Part shown: positions 16,900-25,653 of the stretch, one piece after another | Numbering within the stretch: the stretch's first letter is position 1 | Layout of the letters: every line of letters starts with the position of its first letter | NCBI RefSeq assembly: GCF_002155695.1 | Contig: NZ_MUYJ01000011.1 | Coordinates: 1 to 64,000 of the forward strand | From: Erythrobacter tepidarius | GTDB taxonomy: Bacteria; Pseudomonadota; Alphaproteobacteria; Sphingomonadales; Sphingomonadaceae | Length of the DNA: 64,000 bases | Reading direction: 5' to 3' | Notes under the pieces: model-generated | Told to the model about the DNA's origin: nothing | Seen by the model: only the letters and a program-made list of their open reading frames with translations | Database searches by the model: none | Translations under genes and position numbers: made by a program

Positions 16900-19116
16900 T
16901 TACTCGCCCTTGCCCTCACCCTCTCCGCCTTCCAGCCCGCGCGCCGCGAGCAGCGGCTGGATGTCGGGCTGGCGACCGGCGAAGTTCTGGAACATCTCGA
17001 AATAGTCCATCGTCCCGCCGCGGCTCAGCACGGTCTTGCGGTAGTGATCGCCGTTGGCCCTGGTCAGGCCGCCGTTGTCGCGGAACCACTTGCGGCTGTC
17101 GTGATCGAGCATCTGGGTCCACAGATAGGAATAATAGCCCGCCGAATAGCCCGCCGGATCGCTGAAGATGTGGTTGAAATAGGTCGAACGATAGCGCGGC
17201 GGCACCAGCCCGACTTCCAGTCCCAGCTCCTCCAGCGCCTTGCGCTCGAAGGCATCGACTTCTTCCGGGGTGTCGATCGCGGCGGCGGCTTCGGGGGTGA
17301 GCGCGGCCCACTTCATGTCGAGCAGCGCGGCCGCCACGACCTCACCGAACTCGTAGCCCTGGTTGAACTTCGAGGCTGCCTCGATCTTCTCCACCAGCGC
17401 CATGGGGATGGTCTCGCCGGTCTTGTAATGCTTGGCGTAGTTCTGGAGCACCTGCGGATCAGTTGCCCACATCTCATTGATCTGGCTAGGATATTCCACG
17501 AAATCGCGGGCTGTGGCGGTGCCCGAGATGCTCTCGTAGCGCTGATCGGCAAACAGGCCGTGGAGCGCGTGGCCGAATTCGTGGAAGGCCGTGTTCACGT
17601 CATCGAAACTCACCAGCTGCACCTCGCCCGGCGCGGCCTTGGGGATGTTCAGCACGTTGTAGATCACCGGCTTGGTGCCCCACAGGTGGCTCTGCTCGAC
17701 GAAATTGCTCATCCACGCCCCGCCGCGCTTGGAGGGGCGCTGGAAGGGATCGAAGTAGAACAGGCCAAGCTCCGAGCCATCGGCATCGAACACGGTATAG
17801 ACCCACACGTCGGGGTGATAGACCGGCAGATCGGTGCGCCGCTTGAAGGTGAGGCCGTAGAGCTTGTTGGCGGCGTAGAACACGCCGTCTTCCAACACCT
17901 TGTCGAGCTGGAAATATTGCGCCACCTCGTCCTCGTCGAGGCCGTAGCGTTCGGCCTTGATCCGGCTCGCATAGCGATACCAGTCCCATGGCTGGACGGT
18001 GTGATTGCCGCCATCGGCCTTGATCGCCGCGTTGAGCATCGCCGCTTCGCGGCGCTGGGTCGCGGCGAGCGCGGGGACCAACTGCTCCATGAAATCGAGC
18101 GCGACCTTGGGGGTCTTGGCCATGCGATCATACATGGTATAGCTGGCCCAGTCCGGCGCGCCGAACAGCGCCGCCTTCTGCGCGCGCAGCGCGGCGATCT
18201 TCGCCAGCAGCATGCGGGTATCGTGTTCGGCCACCGTCCCGTCGGCGCGATTGTAACTCAGGCGGAACAGCTTCTCGCGGGTGGCGCGGTTTTCCAGCGC
18301 GGGCAGCTGCGGCTGCTGCGTGGTGTTCTGGAGCGCGATGGCATATTTGCCCGGATGGCCCTTTTCCGCCGCCAGATCGGCAGCAGCCCTGATGTCAGCT
18401 TCCGACAAGCCTGCGAGTTCGGCGGCGGTATCGACGATCAGCGGCTGGCTGTTGGTCGCCGCGCGCACCTTCTGGGCGAATTCGGTGGTGAGCGTGGAAA
18501 GCTGGCTGTTGATCGCCTTGACCTGCTCGCGCTCGGCCTCGGTCAGCAGCGCACCGGCGTGGACCATGCGCTTGTAGGTCTCCTCCAGCAGCCGCGCGTC
18601 CTCGGTGCTCAGCGTCATCGCTGCGCGCTTGTCATAGACCGCCTTGACCCGGGCAAAGAGCGCCGGATCGAGAAGGATCGAATCCTGATGGGCCGAAAGC
18701 TTCGGGCTGATCTCGGTGTCGATGGCGTCAAGCCGGTCGGTGGTGTTGGCTCCGGTCAGGGCATAGAACACCCGCGCCACGCGGCCGAGCATCCGGCCCG
18801 AGGTCTCCAGCGCGACGATGGTGTTCTCAAAGCTCGGCGGTTCGGGGTTGGCGATGATGGCGGCGACTTCGGCCTTCTGGATCGCCATGCCCTGCTCGAA
18901 GGCGGGGATGTAGTCGTCTTCCGAAATCTTCGTGAAATCAGGAGCGAGGAAGGGCAGCGTGCTGTCCGCGGCGAAATAGCCGGTGCCCTGCGGGATCGTG
19001 GGCGCGGCGGCGGGCATGCTTTCGCCGAGCGCGGGCTGCGCGGCAGGGCCAAGACCGATCACCAGCGCGGCAGCAGAAACGGTGGACAGGACAGGGATAA
19101 GGTTACGCGGGATCAT
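16900..19116 (-). CDS. M3 family metallopeptidase, peptidyl-dipeptidase Dcp type, exported
   Basis: A 738-residue zinc peptidase related to peptidyl-dipeptidase Dcp and oligopeptidase A. The zinc motif HEFGH is at about residue 512, within NTAFHEFGHALHGLFAD, and the third ligand is provided by the later helix QINEMWA. The C-terminal substrate-binding region (YRSTYFNHIF, GYYSYLWTQMLDHDS) is typical of M3. An N-terminal signal peptide (about 1-32) and a short Ala/Pro linker place it in the periplasm, unlike cytoplasmic E. coli OpdA. The ATG at 19116 with GAGAGAAAG upstream is chosen. It converges with sixA 24 bases away. Confidence 0.92.
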   Translation of the reverse strand: MIPRNLIPVLSTVSAAALVIGLGPAAQPALGESMPAAAPTIPQGTGYFAADSTLPFLAPDFTKISEDDYIPAFEQGMAIQKAEVAAIIANPEPPSFENTIVALETSGRMLGRVARVFYALTGANTTDRLDAIDTEISPKLSAHQDSILLDPALFARVKAVYDKRAAMTLSTEDARLLEETYKRMVHAGALLTEAEREQVKAINSQLSTLTTEFAQKVRAATNSQPLIVDTAAELAGLSEADIRAAADLAAEKGHPGKYAIALQNTTQQPQLPALENRATREKLFRLSYNRADGTVAEHDTRMLLAKIAALRAQKAALFGAPDWASYTMYDRMAKTPKVALDFMEQLVPALAATQRREAAMLNAAIKADGGNHTVQPWDWYRYASRIKAERYGLDEDEVAQYFQLDKVLEDGVFYAANKLYGLTFKRRTDLPVYHPDVWVYTVFDADGSELGLFYFDPFQRPSKRGGAWMSNFVEQSHLWGTKPVIYNVLNIPKAAPGEVQLVSFDDVNTAFHEFGHALHGLFADQRYESISGTATARDFVEYPSQINEMWATDPQVLQNYAKHYKTGETIPMALVEKIEAASKFNQGYEFGEVVAAALLDMKWAALTPEAAAAIDTPEEVDAFERKALEELGLEVGLVPPRYRSTYFNHIFSDPAGYSAGYYSYLWTQMLDHDSRKWFRDNGGLTRANGDHYRKTVLSRGGTMDYFEMFQNFAGRQPDIQPLLAARGLEGGEGEGKGE

Positions 19117-19449
19117 GTCGTGGCTTTCTCTCGGTTCGGTGTCGCAGGCCTCGGCTGGGGGCAGCGGTGCGACAGGCTCATGCATGGGCGTCCTTGAACA
19201 GTGTCTGACCGGGAATTGCAAGGTCACCGGTCGAAAGCCCCCGGCCGATCAGCTTGCGTAGCCCCTGCCCCTCAGCGCCGATCCGGCCCTGCGGTGTCGC
19301 GGTCGGGAAATACGCAAGGCTGCGGCAACCGCAACCGGGCGGTGAGACGCTCCCTTTCGGCAATGAGCGGGACGACATCGCGCGCGACACCAAGCGCGCT
19401 TCTGCGTCTTCGCCTCGGACTGGATCGCGTTCGAGAAGGTGAGCCAGGC
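19117..19449. other. Gene-free interval upstream of the M3 peptidase
   Basis: Nothing recognisable is seen in these 333 bases. Open frames run through on both strands but have no family likeness. It presumably holds the M3 peptidase promoter. Confidence 0.45.
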
Positions 19450-20079
19450 TCAAAGCAGCCCCGGCTGCCAACTTGCGCCTTTGGCCCAAGGCTCGTCGGT
19501 GCGGTCGATGGCGATCGACCCGTTCCACGGACGGCACAGCGCCAGCGCATCGCCAGGCGGGCCGCCAGTCCAGCTTGCGTAGTCGTCAGGCGCAAGCAGC
19601 ACCGGCATGCGTTCGTGGACATCCGCCGCAGCGGTGCCGGCGCTGTCGGTCATCACCATCGCAAAGCATGCGCCCCATTCGTCCGATTGCCGCCAGACCC
19701 CAGCGGCGGCGAAGATCGGCGTTTCGGGGAGCGAGAGCCACGTGCGGGTCATGCGGCCTTTGGCTCCCTGCGCCTCGGCCCAGCCGGTGAGCGGGATCAG
19801 GCAGCGGCGCTGCGCGAAGGACGGGCGCCAGAAGAAGGTCTCCAGCTTGTCAGCCCGTGCGTTGTTGACCGGCTTGGGCTTGAGCTTCTGGCCCTGCTTG
19901 CCGGTCAACACCAGCGGGAAGCCCCAGGTCATGGCGCGCACCTGCCCTTCGGCGACCACGAGGCCGGGATAGCCGGGATAGACCTCCTCGGCGAAATTCG
20001 CGCCCTGTGTGGCTTCCACCGCATCGAACCACGCCGCCACTTCGGCCGCGTTCTTCGTCATGCGGTAGAGGTTGCACAC
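19450..20079 (-). CDS. SRAP domain protein (YedK/HMCES family)
   Basis: A 209-residue protein that by family forms a thiazolidine cross-link with abasic sites in single-stranded DNA, shielding them. The initiator is GTG and the next codon gives the essential Cys2 (MCNLYRM), which fixes the start. Other expected residues are the Asn of PVNNARAD (about 73), the Glu of TGWAEA in place of the more usual FYEW, and the His of VHERMPVLL (about 155). It starts three bases after the ubiA stop on the same strand, so it is probably cotranscribed. The alternative family name is SOS response-associated peptidase. Confidence 0.92.
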   Translation of the reverse strand: MCNLYRMTKNAAEVAAWFDAVEATQGANFAEEVYPGYPGLVVAEGQVRAMTWGFPLVLTGKQGQKLKPKPVNNARADKLETFFWRPSFAQRRCLIPLTGWAEAQGAKGRMTRTWLSLPETPIFAAAGVWRQSDEWGACFAMVMTDSAGTAAADVHERMPVLLAPDDYASWTGGPPGDALALCRPWNGSIAIDRTDEPWAKGASWQPGLL

Positions 20080-20082
20080 CGG

Positions 20083-20991
20083 CTAGGCTCCCGCGTTGCC
20101 GACCACGAAGCACGCCGCCGCCATCAGCGCCCCCGCCCAGCGGTTGGAGCGGAAGCGGGCGAGGGGGTTCATCGGATCATCGGTGTCGAGCGTTGCCACC
20201 TGCCACGCCAGATGCCCCGCCACCGGCACCAGCGCGGCGAGCGCGACAGGATCGGCGCGGTAGAGCCAGAAGCCCAGCCCCCACAGGCCGACAGCCGCGA
20301 GATAGAACCCCGCGATGCCTGCCTGCACCCGCGCCCCCAGCGCCAGCGCCGAGGAGCGGATGCCGACCATTGCATCGTCCTCGCGGTCCTGCAGGGCGTA
20401 GATCGTGTCGTAGCCGATCACCCAGCACACGCAACCGGCGTAAAGCGCCGCGAGCGCATCCCAATTGTCCCAGCGCAGCTCGGCCCAGGCGACCAGCAGA
20501 CCCCAGTTGAACACCATCCCGAGCCATGCCTGCGGCCACCAGGTGATGCGCTTCATGAAGGGGTAGGCGGCGACCAGTGCCAGGCTGCCGAGCGCCACGA
20601 CCTGCGCCTCCCCGCGCAGTTGCAGCAGCACCACCAGCCCGACGAGGCACAGGCTGACGAGCCACGCCCACGCCGCGCGCTTCGACACCCGCCCGCTCGC
20701 GACGGGGCGCAACGCGGTGCGCGCCACCTTGGCGTCGAGATCGGCATCGACGATGTCATTATAGACGCAGCCCGCCCCGCGCATCGCGATGGAACCGAGC
20801 AGGAGCCAGCCGAGCAGCGCGAATTGCGGGCCGGACCCTGCCAGCCATACACCGAACACACAGGGCCAGAACAAGAGCCACCAGCCGATCGGCCGGTCGA
20901 AGCGCGCCAGCAGCGCAAGATCGCGCGGGAATTGCGGCAGGCGGGCAACGATGCCGCGATGCTCGCTGTCGGGGACGATGTGCTCGCTCAC
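20083..20991 (-). CDS. ubiA: 4-hydroxybenzoate octaprenyltransferase
   Basis: A 302-residue integral membrane prenyltransferase of ubiquinone synthesis, attaching the polyprenyl chain to 4-hydroxybenzoate. The two Asp-rich motifs that bind Mg-diphosphate are present: NDIVDADLDAKVART in the first half and YDTIYALQDREDD in the second. About eight or nine hydrophobic segments fit the UbiA fold. GTG at 20991, preceded by GGGAGG, is chosen; the open frame extends 42 codons upstream without likeness. It forms a two-gene unit with the SRAP gene. Confidence 0.94.
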   Translation of the reverse strand: MSEHIVPDSEHRGIVARLPQFPRDLALLARFDRPIGWWLLFWPCVFGVWLAGSGPQFALLGWLLLGSIAMRGAGCVYNDIVDADLDAKVARTALRPVASGRVSKRAAWAWLVSLCLVGLVVLLQLRGEAQVVALGSLALVAAYPFMKRITWWPQAWLGMVFNWGLLVAWAELRWDNWDALAALYAGCVCWVIGYDTIYALQDREDDAMVGIRSSALALGARVQAGIAGFYLAAVGLWGLGFWLYRADPVALAALVPVAGHLAWQVATLDTDDPMNPLARFRSNRWAGALMAAACFVVGNAGA

Positions 20992-21130
20992 GCCCGTCCC
21001 TCCCGCAGCCGCAGAAACACGGCGGCGATCAGGAATTGTGCCGCAACGGTCAGGCGGCGCGCAGCAAGCCCGCCCGGGGCACAATCGGTGGAAGTAGAGG
21101 CAGTCACCCGCCCCCACTAACCGACCGCAA

Positions 21131-21541
21131 TCAGAAATTCATTACCGAAACGCTGAGCTGGTAGGGATAGGCCTTGCCCGAGGTTTCGGCGGCGCCCATC
21201 AGGTAGACGCGGATGGTGTAGTCGCCCTTGACCGTCTTGATCCCGGTCGCATCGCGTCCTTCGACCGAGCTGTTGAACACGGCCTCGCCCTTGCTACCGG
21301 GCGGCAGGATGTTGAAATTGACCGAGTTGCTGCCCGTCAGCGACACCGCCATGGTCTGACCATTGCCGACACCCAGCTTGTAGTCGCGATAGGCCTTGCC
21401 CTTGATCGTGCCCTTGACCGATGCGTTGTCGTTGCCCTTGGCAAAGGTGATCCGCGACACGCTCTGCGCCAGCAGCGGCGCAGCAACCACACCCCCCACG
21501 AGCGCAAGGCAGGCCAAGGGCATCAGGAACTTGTTCTTCAT
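21131..21541 (-). CDS. Exported small beta-rich protein of unknown function
   Basis: 136 residues with a clear signal peptide (about 1-25, cleavage after PLLAQ or nearby). The mature part is beta-rich: SRITFAKGNDNASVKGTIKG, YKLGVGNGQTMAVSL, NFNILPPGSKGEAVF, and GDYTIRVYLMGAAE near the end. The pattern resembles small periplasmic proteins related to inhibitors of animal lysozyme and others automatically named DNA breaking-rejoining protein; neither function is shown here. GGGGGAGAG precedes the ATG. It is divergent from rsmE and stands alone. Confidence 0.7.
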   Translation of the reverse strand: MKNKFLMPLACLALVGGVVAAPLLAQSVSRITFAKGNDNASVKGTIKGKAYRDYKLGVGNGQTMAVSLTGSNSVNFNILPPGSKGEAVFNSSVEGRDATGIKTVKGDYTIRVYLMGAAETSGKAYPYQLSVSVMNF

Positions 21542-21633
21542 AAGATTTCTCTCCCCCGTCAGCGAATGCGAATTGCCTTGGCAGGACTATAGACGTGCTC
21601 CTTGTGGCGACCTACAGCTTTGACCTGAAAAGA

Positions 21634-22392
21634 ATGACCGAGCCGCCCCGCCCCCGCACCCCCGCCTGGCCACCCAGGAGCGCCCCGCGCCTGTTTGTGC
21701 CTGACGAACTGGCCGAGGGCCGCACCGTCGCGCTCGAAGGGCCGCAGGCGCATTACCTCGGCAAGGTGATGCGAATGCGCACGGGCGACAGCGTGATCCT
21801 GTGCGACGACGTGAACGGCGAATGGGCCGCGTGGGTGATCGCGGCGGGCAAGCGCGACATGGTGCTCGAGGTGGCGGAACTGCTCCGGGAGCGCGAGGCC
21901 GTGCCCGATCTGTGGCTGTGCCCCGCCCTGCTCAAGAAGGACCGCTTCGATTTGGTGCTCGAAAAGGCGACCGAACTCGGCATTGCCCGGATCGCCCCCG
22001 TCATCACCCGCCGCTGCGTCGCCGACCGGCTCAATCCCGAACGCGCCCGCGCGATCACTATCGAGGCCGCCGAGCAATGCGCCCGCACCGCCCTGCCGGC
22101 GCTGGCCGAGCCGGTAAAGCTCGACGCGCTGCTGGCCAATTGGCCTGAGGCCCGCGCGCTGTATTTCGCCGACGAGGCGGGCGGCGAACCGGCGGCGGCC
22201 AGCTTCGCGCGGCATGAAGGCCCCGCCGCGATCCTCACCGGCCCCGAAGGCGGGTTCGACGATGCCGAGCGCGCCGCCATCCGCGCCCATCCGGCGACGC
22301 GCCCGATCAGCCTCGGCCCGCGCATCCTGCGCGGCGAGACCGCCGCCATCGCCGCGCTCGCGGTGTGGATGGCGCAAGCGGGCGACTGGTAA
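21634..22392 (+). CDS. rsmE: 16S rRNA (uracil(1498)-N(3))-methyltransferase
   Basis: A 252-residue SPOUT-class methyltransferase that modifies U1498 of 16S rRNA using S-adenosylmethionine. An N-terminal PUA-like domain (PRLFVPDELAEGRTVAL, QAHYLGKVMRMRTGD) is followed by the knotted catalytic domain, with the SAM-binding loops LTGPEGGFDDAE and ISLGPRILRGETA near the C-terminus. The ATG at 21634 is preferred over an upstream one at 21595. It is followed 87 bases later by gshA. Confidence 0.94.
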   Translation: MTEPPRPRTPAWPPRSAPRLFVPDELAEGRTVALEGPQAHYLGKVMRMRTGDSVILCDDVNGEWAAWVIAAGKRDMVLEVAELLREREAVPDLWLCPALLKKDRFDLVLEKATELGIARIAPVITRRCVADRLNPERARAITIEAAEQCARTALPALAEPVKLDALLANWPEARALYFADEAGGEPAAASFARHEGPAAILTGPEGGFDDAERAAIRAHPATRPISLGPRILRGETAAIAALAVWMAQAGDW

Positions 22393-22479
22393 CCGCGGTT
22401 CGTCCACCCCAAGGCGTTTTCGCTTTCCACCGCCAATTCGGTTTTCTATGGCAACCGGCCAGAGAAGGGCCCCCTTGCA

Positions 22480-23850
22480 ATGAGCACACGCGAAGCATCC
22501 AGCGCCGATGATCCGGTGATCGAAAGTTTCGACCAGCTGGTCGCGCCGATGATCAAGGGCGAGAAGCCGCCCGAGCGCTGGCGCATCGGCACCGAGCACG
22601 AGAAGCTGGTCTACAAGCGCGACGATTTCCGCGCCCCCTCCTATGCCGAACCTTGCGGCATCCGCGATCTGCTCAAGGGTCTCGAAGCCTTCGGCTGGAC
22701 CCCGATCGAGGAAGGCGGCAATGTCATCGCGCTGAAAGGCGCGGACGGGGCTGTGAGCCTCGAGCCGGCCGGCCAGCTCGAACTGTCAGGCGCGCCGCTC
22801 GAAAACCTGCATCAGACCTGCGCCGAAACCGGCCGTCACCTGGCGCAGGTGAAGGAAGTGGGCGAGAAATGCGGGGTGGGCTATCTCGGCCTCGGCATGT
22901 GGCCCGACAAGACCCGCGAAGAGCTGCCGATCATGCCCAAGGGCCGCTACGACATCATGCTGCGCCACATGCCGCGCGTCGGCTCGATGGGGCTGGACAT
23001 GATGCTGCGCACCTGCACCATCCAGGTCAACCTCGACTATTCCTCCGAGGCCGACATGGTGCAGAAGTTCCGCACCAGCCTGGCGCTGCAACCCCTGGCG
23101 ACCGCGCTGTTCGCCAATTCGCCCTTCACCGAAGGCAAGCCCAATGGCTACCTGTCCTACCGTTCGCACATCTGGTCGGATACCGATCCGGCGCGCACGG
23201 GGATGCTGCCCTTCGTGTTCGAGGATGGCTTCGGCTATGCGCGCTGGGCGGAATATATGCTCGACGTGCCGATGTATTTCGTCTTCCGCGACGGGAAATA
23301 TATCGACGCGGCGGGTCTTTCCTTCCGCGACTTCCTCGACGGCAGGCTCAGCGTGCTGCCCGGCGAACGCCCGACCCAGAGCGACTGGTGGGACCACCTC
23401 TCGACCGCCTTCCCCGAAGTTCGCCTGAAGAGCTTTCTCGAAATGCGCGGTGCCGATGGCGGGCCGTGGAGCCGCATCTGCGCGCTGCCCGCCTTCTGGG
23501 TCGGGCTGCTCTACGACCAGAGCGCGCTCGATGCGGCCTGGGATCTGGTCAAGGGCTGGTCGGTGGAGGAGCGCGCACGGCTGCGCAACGAAGTCCCGCG
23601 CCTCGCATTGGCCACCAAATCGCCCAGTGGCGGCACCTTGCAGGATCTGGCGCGCGAGGTGCTCAAGATCGCGCACGCGGGGCTGAAGGCGCGCGCGCGG
23701 CTCAATGCGGCAGGCGACAACGAGACCGGCTATCTCGATACCCTCGACGAAATCGTCGCCAGCGGCAAGGTGCCGGCCCAGCGCCTGCTCGATGCCTATT
23801 ATGGCGAGTGGAACGGCGACATCACGCGGGTCTATGAACAGTCCTTCTGA
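22480..23850 (+). CDS. gshA: Glutamate-cysteine ligase, plant-type
   Basis: A 456-residue ATP-dependent ligase making gamma-glutamylcysteine, the first step of glutathione synthesis. It belongs to the plant/alphaproteobacterial class: visible motifs include WRIGTEHEKLVYK at the N-terminus, LEPAGQLELSG, MLRTCTIQVNLDY and FLEMRGADGGPWSR. Length matches the family. It is cytosolic with no targeting sequence. The small monooxygenase-fold gene follows 14 bases later and is probably cotranscribed. Confidence 0.95.
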   Translation: MSTREASSADDPVIESFDQLVAPMIKGEKPPERWRIGTEHEKLVYKRDDFRAPSYAEPCGIRDLLKGLEAFGWTPIEEGGNVIALKGADGAVSLEPAGQLELSGAPLENLHQTCAETGRHLAQVKEVGEKCGVGYLGLGMWPDKTREELPIMPKGRYDIMLRHMPRVGSMGLDMMLRTCTIQVNLDYSSEADMVQKFRTSLALQPLATALFANSPFTEGKPNGYLSYRSHIWSDTDPARTGMLPFVFEDGFGYARWAEYMLDVPMYFVFRDGKYIDAAGLSFRDFLDGRLSVLPGERPTQSDWWDHLSTAFPEVRLKSFLEMRGADGGPWSRICALPAFWVGLLYDQSALDAAWDLVKGWSVEERARLRNEVPRLALATKSPSGGTLQDLAREVLKIAHAGLKARARLNAAGDNETGYLDTLDEIVASGKVPAQRLLDAYYGEWNGDITRVYEQSF

Positions 23851-23864
23851 GAAAGGACAATGAT

Positions 23865-24167
23865 ATGCTGATCGTTCTGGCCAAGGCTAGGCTGGGTGGG
23901 GGTGTGAGCGTGGCGGCGCGCGCCGCGATTGCCGCCATGGTGGCCGCTTCCAATGCCGAGGAAGGCTGCATCGCCTATGCCTTCACCGAGGATTTGCTGG
24001 AGCCGGGGGTGATCCACATCGTCGAGAAATGGCGGGACGAAGCCGCGCTCGTCGCGCATTTCGCCACCCCGCACATGGCCGCCTTCCAAGCCGCGCTGGC
24101 GGGGCTCGATTTCCAGGTGATCGAGGCGCTCAAGTATCACGCCGATGATGGCGCGCCGGTGATGTAA
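23865..24167 (+). CDS. Putative quinol monooxygenase (ABM domain)
   Basis: 100 residues forming one antibiotic-biosynthesis-monooxygenase domain, a dimeric ferredoxin-like barrel related to YgiN. Typical features are the early strand LIVLAKARL, the EEGCIAYAF segment, VIHIVEKWRDEAALVAHFATPHM and the terminal FQVIEALKY. Such proteins oxidise quinols or small aromatics without a bound cofactor; the substrate here is unknown. Position directly behind gshA suggests a link to redox or thiol metabolism, which is inference only. Confidence 0.82.
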   Translation: MLIVLAKARLGGGVSVAARAAIAAMVAASNAEEGCIAYAFTEDLLEPGVIHIVEKWRDEAALVAHFATPHMAAFQAALAGLDFQVIEALKYHADDGAPVM

Positions 24168-24170
24168 TCC

Positions 24171-25586
24171 CTATTCGGCGGGGAAGGCGTGAAGGCTGTC
24201 GCCCTGCGTCGTTCCGCCGCCGCCGGTGATCATCCGCTTGAGCCTCGCCAGCGGCGCGGTGATGAGGCCGTGCTGCTCCATCCATGCGTGATAGGCGGCA
24301 TATTTCGGATCCTCGGCGAGCAGATGCGCCTCCTCGGTGCGCGCGCGCCAGTAGTAGATGCCATTGACCACCGCGAGGAACACCGTGTTGCGCACCGCGT
24401 CGACGGTGGTGCCGCTGGTGACGAGGAAGGGCAGCACGCTCGCCCACCAGAACAGGTTTTTCGACAGATAGGCGGGGTGGCGGGTGAGGCGATAGGGCCC
24501 GTGGGTCAGCACCCCGCGATAGGTGAGGTTGGAAAAGCGGATGCCGAACACCACCGTCGCCCAGGCATAGATCGCGGTCAGCAGCACCAGCAGCGCGCCC
24601 CACGCCCACAGCAGCACCGGCGATCCGGCAAACCAGTGCGACCAGCCGGGGGTGCCGAACTCGTAGCCGAGCACGAGATTGTCCGGCCCGATCAGCCCCC
24701 ACACGAAAGGCGGATAGCACAACAACGCCGCCAGCCAGCCGGCGAGGAAGGGATTGCCCGAACGGATGTGCGAATCCAGCGGGCGCAGGGTCAGCAGATA
24801 GCCCACGGTGCCGATCTGCACGTCGATCACGAACAGCAGCGTCACCAGCATCATCGCCAGATCGACCGGATTGGCAAGCAGGCGCACAGGGTCTGCCTCG
24901 ACCACCTGGGCAAAGCCGGGGGGCAGGATCGAGATCATGAAGGCGCCGAAAAAGCCCTTGATCGTCCACGCCCGCCAATGCTTGGCGATTTCCTCGTTCC
25001 GCCAGCCTTCGCGCCCGATCACGCCGAAGCCGAGCACGAAGGCGCCGAAATGCCAGCTGCCGTCACGCGGCTCCACCATGTGCCGATCAAGCCAGATGAC
25101 ATAGGGGATCGACAGCGCCACCAGCGGCGCGACAGCGAAGCTCAATACCTCCATCGCGAACAGGTAGGATCCGGTCCAGTACCAGCGCGCAAGCCCGTAA
25201 AATGCCGCGAGGATCGCCCAGGTCGCCCACAGGCCCGACAGCTTGACCACCGAGATCGGCAGGGATTGATCGAGCGGACGCTTGAGGCTCCAGTCGATCC
25301 CGGTCGAGGGGCGGCGGTGGACCTTGTCGACCAGCACCGACCACAGCGCCATCGGCACGGCGGTGAACAAGAGCGCGGCAAGCGCGGCATATGGCCCGGA
25401 CAGCACGCCGCGTTCGGGTGAAAGCGGGCCGCCCAGCCCGATCATGGCAGCGATATCGGGATAGGTTCGGCACACGGCGATCCACGCGAACAGCCCCGCA
25501 AGGCCCGCAAAGCCAACGCCCGCCGACACGTCGCTCGGCGGCGGGGCGGGTCTAGCAGCGGGACGGGGCGAAGCGGCGGGGCACAT
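24171..25586 (-). CDS. Multi-spanning membrane methyltransferase, ICMT/PEMT-like
   Basis: A 471-residue protein with about ten or more hydrophobic segments. The C-terminal third carries the isoprenylcysteine methyltransferase-like signature: GPYRLTRHPAYLSKN followed after two membrane segments by YYWRARTEEAHLLAEDP. These bind S-adenosylmethionine at the membrane face. The N-terminal two thirds are extra membrane segments and explain the unusual length. Substrate is unknown; phospholipids or prenylated compounds are the usual classes. The start is uncertain because the first 20 residues are Pro/Ala-rich. It converges tail to tail with the ABM gene. Confidence 0.72.
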   Translation of the reverse strand: MCPAASPRPAARPAPPPSDVSAGVGFAGLAGLFAWIAVCRTYPDIAAMIGLGGPLSPERGVLSGPYAALAALLFTAVPMALWSVLVDKVHRRPSTGIDWSLKRPLDQSLPISVVKLSGLWATWAILAAFYGLARWYWTGSYLFAMEVLSFAVAPLVALSIPYVIWLDRHMVEPRDGSWHFGAFVLGFGVIGREGWRNEEIAKHWRAWTIKGFFGAFMISILPPGFAQVVEADPVRLLANPVDLAMMLVTLLFVIDVQIGTVGYLLTLRPLDSHIRSGNPFLAGWLAALLCYPPFVWGLIGPDNLVLGYEFGTPGWSHWFAGSPVLLWAWGALLVLLTAIYAWATVVFGIRFSNLTYRGVLTHGPYRLTRHPAYLSKNLFWWASVLPFLVTSGTTVDAVRNTVFLAVVNGIYYWRARTEEAHLLAEDPKYAAYHAWMEQHGLITAPLARLKRMITGGGGTTQGDSLHAFPAE

Positions 25587-25653
25587 CAGACCTGCCGCCT
25601 TAGCGCAAAAGGGTTAACGCCCTGCTCAGCGCCGCAAGCCTCTTACGGGCGCC

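Noticed and set aside
17044-19197. A 717-codon open frame on the plus strand opposite the M3 peptidase gene
   Set aside because: It is an antisense frame produced by high-GC codon bias; the minus strand encodes a peptidase with a full HEFGH site, and the plus frame has no family likeness.
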